From Epiperipatus broadwayi (Eukaryota > Onychophora > Udeonychophora > Euonychophora > Peripatidae): DNA of 64,000 nt. A model generated the notes under the pieces. It had not been told where the DNA came from. It saw only the letters and a program-made list of their open reading frames with translations, and did no database searches. Of this stretch, positions 60,878-64,000 are shown piece after piece. A program made the position numbers and the translations under genes. The stretch lies in contig JAQFVV010000281.1 of the NCBI GenBank assembly GCA_028023455.1, positions 1,179,042 through 1,243,041 of the forward strand. Direction: 5' to 3'. Every line of letters starts with the position of its first letter. The stretch's first letter is position 1.

Positions 60878-60907
60878 AAACAACTTCATCCTCCCCAAGA
60901 TTTACAA
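60878..60907 (+). CDS. Micro-exon A4 of the mucin-like repeat gene
   Basis: This 30-nt exon has a ttattag acceptor and a GTAAGT donor at 60908. Full codons give TTSSSPRFT, phase 1 on both sides. It keeps TTSSSPR from A1 and A3 with silent changes, then differs by Thr to Phe and Ile to Thr. Although a PLE of about 2.7 kb lies just upstream, acceptor and polypyrimidine region are intact. Confidence 0.73.
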
Positions 60908-61008
60908 GTAAGTACCAATATAAATCTGTTTTATTTCACTACTATTACAATGATTGCAAAGTTCTGATAATAATCTTGTTATTTCAAAATTACATTTCAA
61001 TTTTTCAG

Positions 61009-61038
61009 CACCAGCAACTATAACTTTGTCTTCAGAAG
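61009..61038 (+). CDS. Micro-exon B4 of the mucin-like repeat gene
   Basis: This 30-nt exon has acceptor tttttcag and donor gtatgt at 61039, after a 101-nt intron. Full codons give PATITLSSE. It is the most diverged B exon, yet length, phase, Thr/Ser content and the terminal Glu are kept. Confidence 0.7.
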
Positions 61039-61513
61039 GTATGTATATTAAGAACGTTTTAGATAATTGTATTTATTATTACTTAGCTCTTATAGCTATC
61101 AATATTCAAATGAAACTAAAACACCTGTAGAGGTCCCTAATATCGCATTTTATATGCATATTAACGAGGTTATAGCCTCAGTAAATATTATTTATTAACA
61201 TAGGCATAAGTTTTAATACATTTCCGAAAATTATCCCCTTTTATTAAAACATAAACTTGTTAAAATATTCAATTTCTTTAGTTATACAAACAATGTTAAG
61301 TTTTATACAAATTATTATCATCTTTCATGATTAAAACATAACAATATTTTCCAACCTGTATTTTTTTAAATTTTGTTTTTAAATTGAATCAAGTGTAATT
61401 ATCTTAGTTATTTCCACCTCACAGAGATAAGTAATATAAATCATTTTCCATGTGCAATGCTGGTTTAACAATTATTTATGTTCCACAATCTCTTTTTATT
61501 ATATATTCAGATC
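61039..61513 (+). other. Intron after B4
   Basis: Collinear with the intron after B1-B3 until 61513, where similarity stops at the end of the DNA transposon. The gene presumably continues beyond the window. Confidence 0.6.
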
Positions 61514-61627
61514 GGTGTCGATTTAGTATGCGCTCACGGCCGCCATTTTGAATTACAAGAACCACCCAAACCATGCTGAAACATCCAACCGATAAATGAC
61601 ATCGATCAAAATGGCCATTTTCGTAGG

Positions 61628-62035
61628 AAAAAAAAACCAAAAATCGGAATTTTCATATAAAAAAAAAAAAACAATCACGTGACCAAAATATTATAACACA
61701 AAAATCGCAATTTTCATAAAAAAAAACCAAAATCGGAATTTGTCATAAAAAAAAAAAAAGCCAATCACGTGACTAAAATATTATAACAAAAAATCGCAAT
61801 TTTCATAAAAAAAAAAAAACAAAAAAACAAAAATCGCAATTTTCATAAAAAACAATCACGTGACTAAAATATTAAAACACAAAAATCGCAATTTTCATAA
61901 AAAAATCACGTGATTAAAATATTAAAACACAAAAATCGCAATTTTCATAAAAAAAAATCACGTGATTAAAATATTAAAACACAAAAATCGCAATTTTCAT
62001 AAAATAATCACGTGATTAAAATATTAAAACACAAA
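61628..62035. repeat. Minisatellite, unit about 45-60 bp, with TCACGTG sites
   Basis: Units consist of AATCACGTGA, AAAATATTA and CAAAAATCGCAATTTTCAT followed by a variable A run. About eight units. CACGTG is an E-box core, so the array offers many identical potential protein-binding sites. Confidence 0.75.
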
Positions 62036-62144
62036 ATCGTATATGCCAAAAGATTATAACTTATGAAATCTGAATGCTAAAAATGGTAAAAAATAATGAT
62101 GAAAAGATTTTAAGCAATAATTATGTTTTCATTCACTTACAGAA

Positions 62145-62273
62145 ATGGAATCACGAGACCAAAAAGGCGGTAAAGATCTTGAATACACGTTTACTCCTAA
62201 TCAAAATGATGACTTAAAATTGATAGATTTAAAATACGAATTATACTATATGCTAAAAGATTGTAACTTATAA
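62145..62273 (+). CDS. 42-residue ORF in the 207-bp array, unit 1
   Basis: It starts MESRDQKGGKDLEYTFTPNQ and ends YMLKDCNL. It is acidic and hydrophilic with no membrane segment or known motif. The same ORF is repeated at 62352-62480, 62559-62687 and 62766-62894, and a fifth start at 62973 diverges after DLEYM. All full copies are open, but copies this young would be open even without selection. It might be a tandemly duplicated exon of a transposon gene; I do not recognise the family. Confidence 0.35.
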   Translation: MESRDQKGGKDLEYTFTPNQNDDLKLIDLKYELYYMLKDCNL

Positions 62274-62351
62274 AATCTGAATGCTAAAAATGGTAAAAAA
62301 TAATGATGAAAAGATTTTAAGCAATAATTATGTTTTCATTCACTTACAGAA

Positions 62352-62480
62352 ATGGAATCACGAGACCAAAAAGGCGGTAAAGATCTTGAATACACGTTTA
62401 CTCCTAATCAAAATGATGACTTAAAATTGATAGATTTAAAATACGAATTATACTATATGCTAAAAGATTGTAACTTATAA
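62352..62480 (+). CDS. 42-residue ORF, unit 2
   Basis: Same protein as unit 1 at 62145-62273. The preceding CACTTACAG and the codons are identical. Confidence 0.3.
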   Translation: MESRDQKGGKDLEYTFTPNQNDDLKLIDLKYELYYMLKDCNL

Positions 62481-62558
62481 AATCTGAATGCTAAAAATGG
62501 TAAAAAATAATGATGAAAAGATTTTAAGCAATAATTATGTTTTCATTCACTTACAGAA

Positions 62559-62687
62559 ATGGAATCACGAGACCAAAAAGGCGGTAAAGATCTTGAATAC
62601 ACGTTTACTCCTAATCAAAATGATGACTTAAAATTGATAGATTTAAAATACGAATTATACTATATGCTAAAAGATTGTAACTTATAA
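62559..62687 (+). CDS. 42-residue ORF, unit 3
   Basis: Same protein as unit 1, no interruption. Confidence 0.3.
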   Translation: MESRDQKGGKDLEYTFTPNQNDDLKLIDLKYELYYMLKDCNL

Positions 62688-62765
62688 AATCTGAATGCTA
62701 AAAATGGTAAAAAATAATGATGAAAAGATTTTAAGCAATAATTATGTTTTCATTCACTTACAGAA

Positions 62766-62894
62766 ATGGAATCACGAGACCAAAAAGGCGGTAAAGATCT
62801 TGAATACACATTTACTCCTAATCAAAATGATGACTTAAAATTGATAGATTTAAAATACGAATTATACTATATGCTAAAAGATTGTAACTTATAA
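62766..62894 (+). CDS. 42-residue ORF, unit 4
   Basis: Same as unit 1 except that the codon ACG is ACA, a silent change at Thr15. Confidence 0.3.
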   Translation: MESRDQKGGKDLEYTFTPNQNDDLKLIDLKYELYYMLKDCNL

Positions 62895-62972
62895 AATCTG
62901 AATGCTAAAAATGGTAAAAAATAATGATGAAAAGATTTTAAGCAATAATTATGTTTTCATTCACTTACAGAA

Positions 62973-63089
62973 ATGGAATCACGAGACCAAAAAGGCGGTA
63001 AAGATCTTGAATACATGTTATCTACATCAATCTTTTTAAAAAATCATTTTAGTTTATTAAACCATTTACTTCTCCTAATCAAAATCTGA
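62973..63089 (+). pseudogene. Unit 5 ORF, array edge
   Basis: It starts as in the other units (MESRDQKGGKDLEY) and then runs into different sequence reading MLSTSIFLKNHF. It is the boundary of the array. Confidence 0.3.
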
Positions 63090-63433
63090 ATTCTAAAAAT
63101 GTTAAAAAATAATGATGTAAGAAAGATCAGTGGTTGCTAGTTTCAATTTTAGTTTGCGAGGTTATCAAACATATAACGGTACCCACATAACTTATAAAAT
63201 CTGAATGCTAAAAAGTAATGATGTAAGAAAGATCGGTGGTTGCTAGTTTGAATTTTAGTTGGCGAGTTTATCAAACATATATGAACTAAAGGATATGAAT
63301 TTTTAAACAGAAAAAGTGAAGGAAAAATTGATAAAAAATAAAAACCCACATGTTCAATTATAACTTCTACTTACCAGAAATTCTTGCTTTGTCCCACATA
63401 GATACTGTTTGAATTTCGTCTCCTAATGTCAAA

Positions 63434-63496
63434 ATGGCGTCTACTCTTGATCGCGTGAGATTCACACAGGCTGAAGAAATCTATAATTTGCATTGA
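63434..63496 (+). CDS. 20-residue ORF upstream of the transposase
   Basis: MASTLDRVRFTQAEEIYNLH then a stop. It lies in a locally GC-richer patch preceded by CAAA at the ATG. It could be a short upstream exon or a remnant. Nothing identifies it. Confidence 0.2.
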   Translation: MASTLDRVRFTQAEEIYNLH

Positions 63497-63762
63497 TACG
63501 TCGAACTCTTGAAATCGAGACAATCCCTATTTATTTACATGCAAGTGATTTTTATCATCAAAAAATGAACACAGAAACATGTTTAAAGAAAATAAATACA
63601 TTTTATTATTAATTACAATTATTTACTTTAAAATTCTTTAGGTTTTTAAAAATCTTTATTGTTTTGTTTAATTACTTTAAAATATGTAAATTTTATATAT
63701 TTAAAGAAATAGAAATAAAAACTCAACATTGTTGACATGTGATCATATGACTTGAAAATGTC

Positions 63763-63770
63763 TATAAAAG
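63763..63770 (+). promoter_or_regulatory. TATA box of the transposase gene
   Basis: TATAAAAG lies 58 bases before the transposase ATG, giving an expected start of transcription near 63795 and a leader of about 30 nt. Confidence 0.55.
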
Positions 63771-63827
63771 ACACTTTTGTTTCAAAATCTTTGGTCTTTA
63801 GTAACCAAAGTGCATCTCCTAACTAAC

Positions 63828-64000
63828 ATGGCTTTGCAAAACTTTTATTACAATATTATCTCTAACGAAAATCAAACCGTTACGTTTTTGCGGGATAATG
63901 ATCTTCTCAATGATGAAGAGAGTAAGCAGCCCTGCGCAAAGTGTGGCGATGTCATGGTTGAAAAACGAAGGAAGAATCGGAAGGGTGACTGGGTCCCCAC
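63828..64000 (+). CDS. Merlin/ISXO2-like transposase, N-terminus (runs off window)
   Basis: 57 complete codons are open to the window edge, starting MALQNFYYNIISNE. The layout is a short helical start, then FLRDNDLLND, then a CxxC zinc-ribbon half (PCAKCGDVMVEKRRKNR) leading to GDW. This matches the beginning of IS1016/Merlin (ISXO2-like) transposases, where WLRxxGLL, CPxCG and a later DGWRWRC precede the DDE core. The DDE residues lie beyond the window. Base composition is less AT-rich than nearby DNA, and no lesion is visible in the part seen, so the element may be young. Other zinc-ribbon DDE families cannot be excluded from 57 residues. Confidence 0.55.
   Translation, partial: MALQNFYYNIISNENQTVTFLRDNDLLNDEESKQPCAKCGDVMVEKRRKNRKGDWVP

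Larger units (their letters stand above)
62042..63012 (+). repeat. 207-bp tandem array, about 4.7 nearly identical units
   Basis: Period exactly 207 bp: the ATG recurs at 62145, 62352, 62559, 62766 and 62973. Units differ at very few positions (CGT to CAT in the fourth, a few changes in the partial first), so the expansion is recent. Each unit holds a 42-codon ORF preceded by CACTTACAG, which could act as a splice acceptor. Confidence 0.9.
61514..64000 (+). mobile_element. Left part of a Merlin/ISXO2-type DNA transposon
   Basis: Module intron breaks off exactly before GGTGTCGATTTAGTATGCGC, a GC-richer sequence likely to be the terminal repeat. Then come two tandem arrays (61628-62035 and 62042-63012), two shorter diverged repeats (about 63082-63165 and 63196-63280), a TATA box and the start of a transposase frame. 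The right end is outside the window, so TIR and target duplication cannot be checked. Confidence 0.55.

Noticed and set aside
62042-63012. CRISPR array
   Set aside because: Units of 207 bp are almost identical throughout with no unique spacers, and the setting is eukaryotic. It is a tandem repeat.

Overview
The window is AT-rich, intron-like nuclear DNA from a eukaryote, most probably an invertebrate animal. The evidence is consensus spliceosomal splice sites, Ty3/gypsy-type LTR retrotransposons, Penelope-like elements (PLEs) with a GIY-YIG endonuclease, a LINE remnant, a tRNA-headed SINE, foldback/MITE elements and the start of a Merlin/ISXO2-type transposase. I could not fix the species or phylum. 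No ordinary housekeeping gene was found.

Backbone. A recurring module of roughly 1.5-2 kb (insertions removed) carries two 30-nt micro-exons, A and B, separated by a 101-102 nt intron. It occurs at 783-943, 5661-5822, 9428-9588 and 60878-61038; a damaged fifth copy of A lies at 49234. All lie on the + strand, are bounded by phase-1 introns, and encode Thr/Ser/Pro-rich 10-residue repeats. I read them as a stretch of a very large mucin-like gene whose other exons lie outside the window. The conserved intron sequence around each pair shows that the array grew by tandem duplication.

Layout. 1-10.9 kb: three modules, disrupted by a TA-flanked MITE (1228-2125), a LINE 3' remnant (about 2949-4344), a palindromic SINE pair with 15-bp target-site duplications (4429-5021), a foldback element (6344-6842) and an unclassified insertion (about 7605-9350). 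10.9-16.1 kb: a second insertion related to the last one. 16.5-49 kb: more than 32 kb of nested elements that appear to split a single intron. Inside it are a non-coding LTR element (18629-32173, LTRs about 2.78 kb) with a Gag-only LTR element (23698-30384) nested in its 3' LTR, and a head-to-head PLE (38131-48945) split by a second Gag-only LTR element (39741-47739). 49.3-57.5 kb: accessory DNA with a third Gag-like ORF (55098-55847) and tandem repeats. 57.5-61.5 kb: the last module, with a nearly complete PLE in its intron. 61.5-64 kb: the left part of a DNA transposon with two tandem arrays and the N-terminus of its transposase at the window edge.

Together these show a repetitive micro-exon gene whose introns have absorbed successive waves of retroelements, several of them landing in (TA)n tracts, while the exons and their splice sites have stayed intact in four of five modules.
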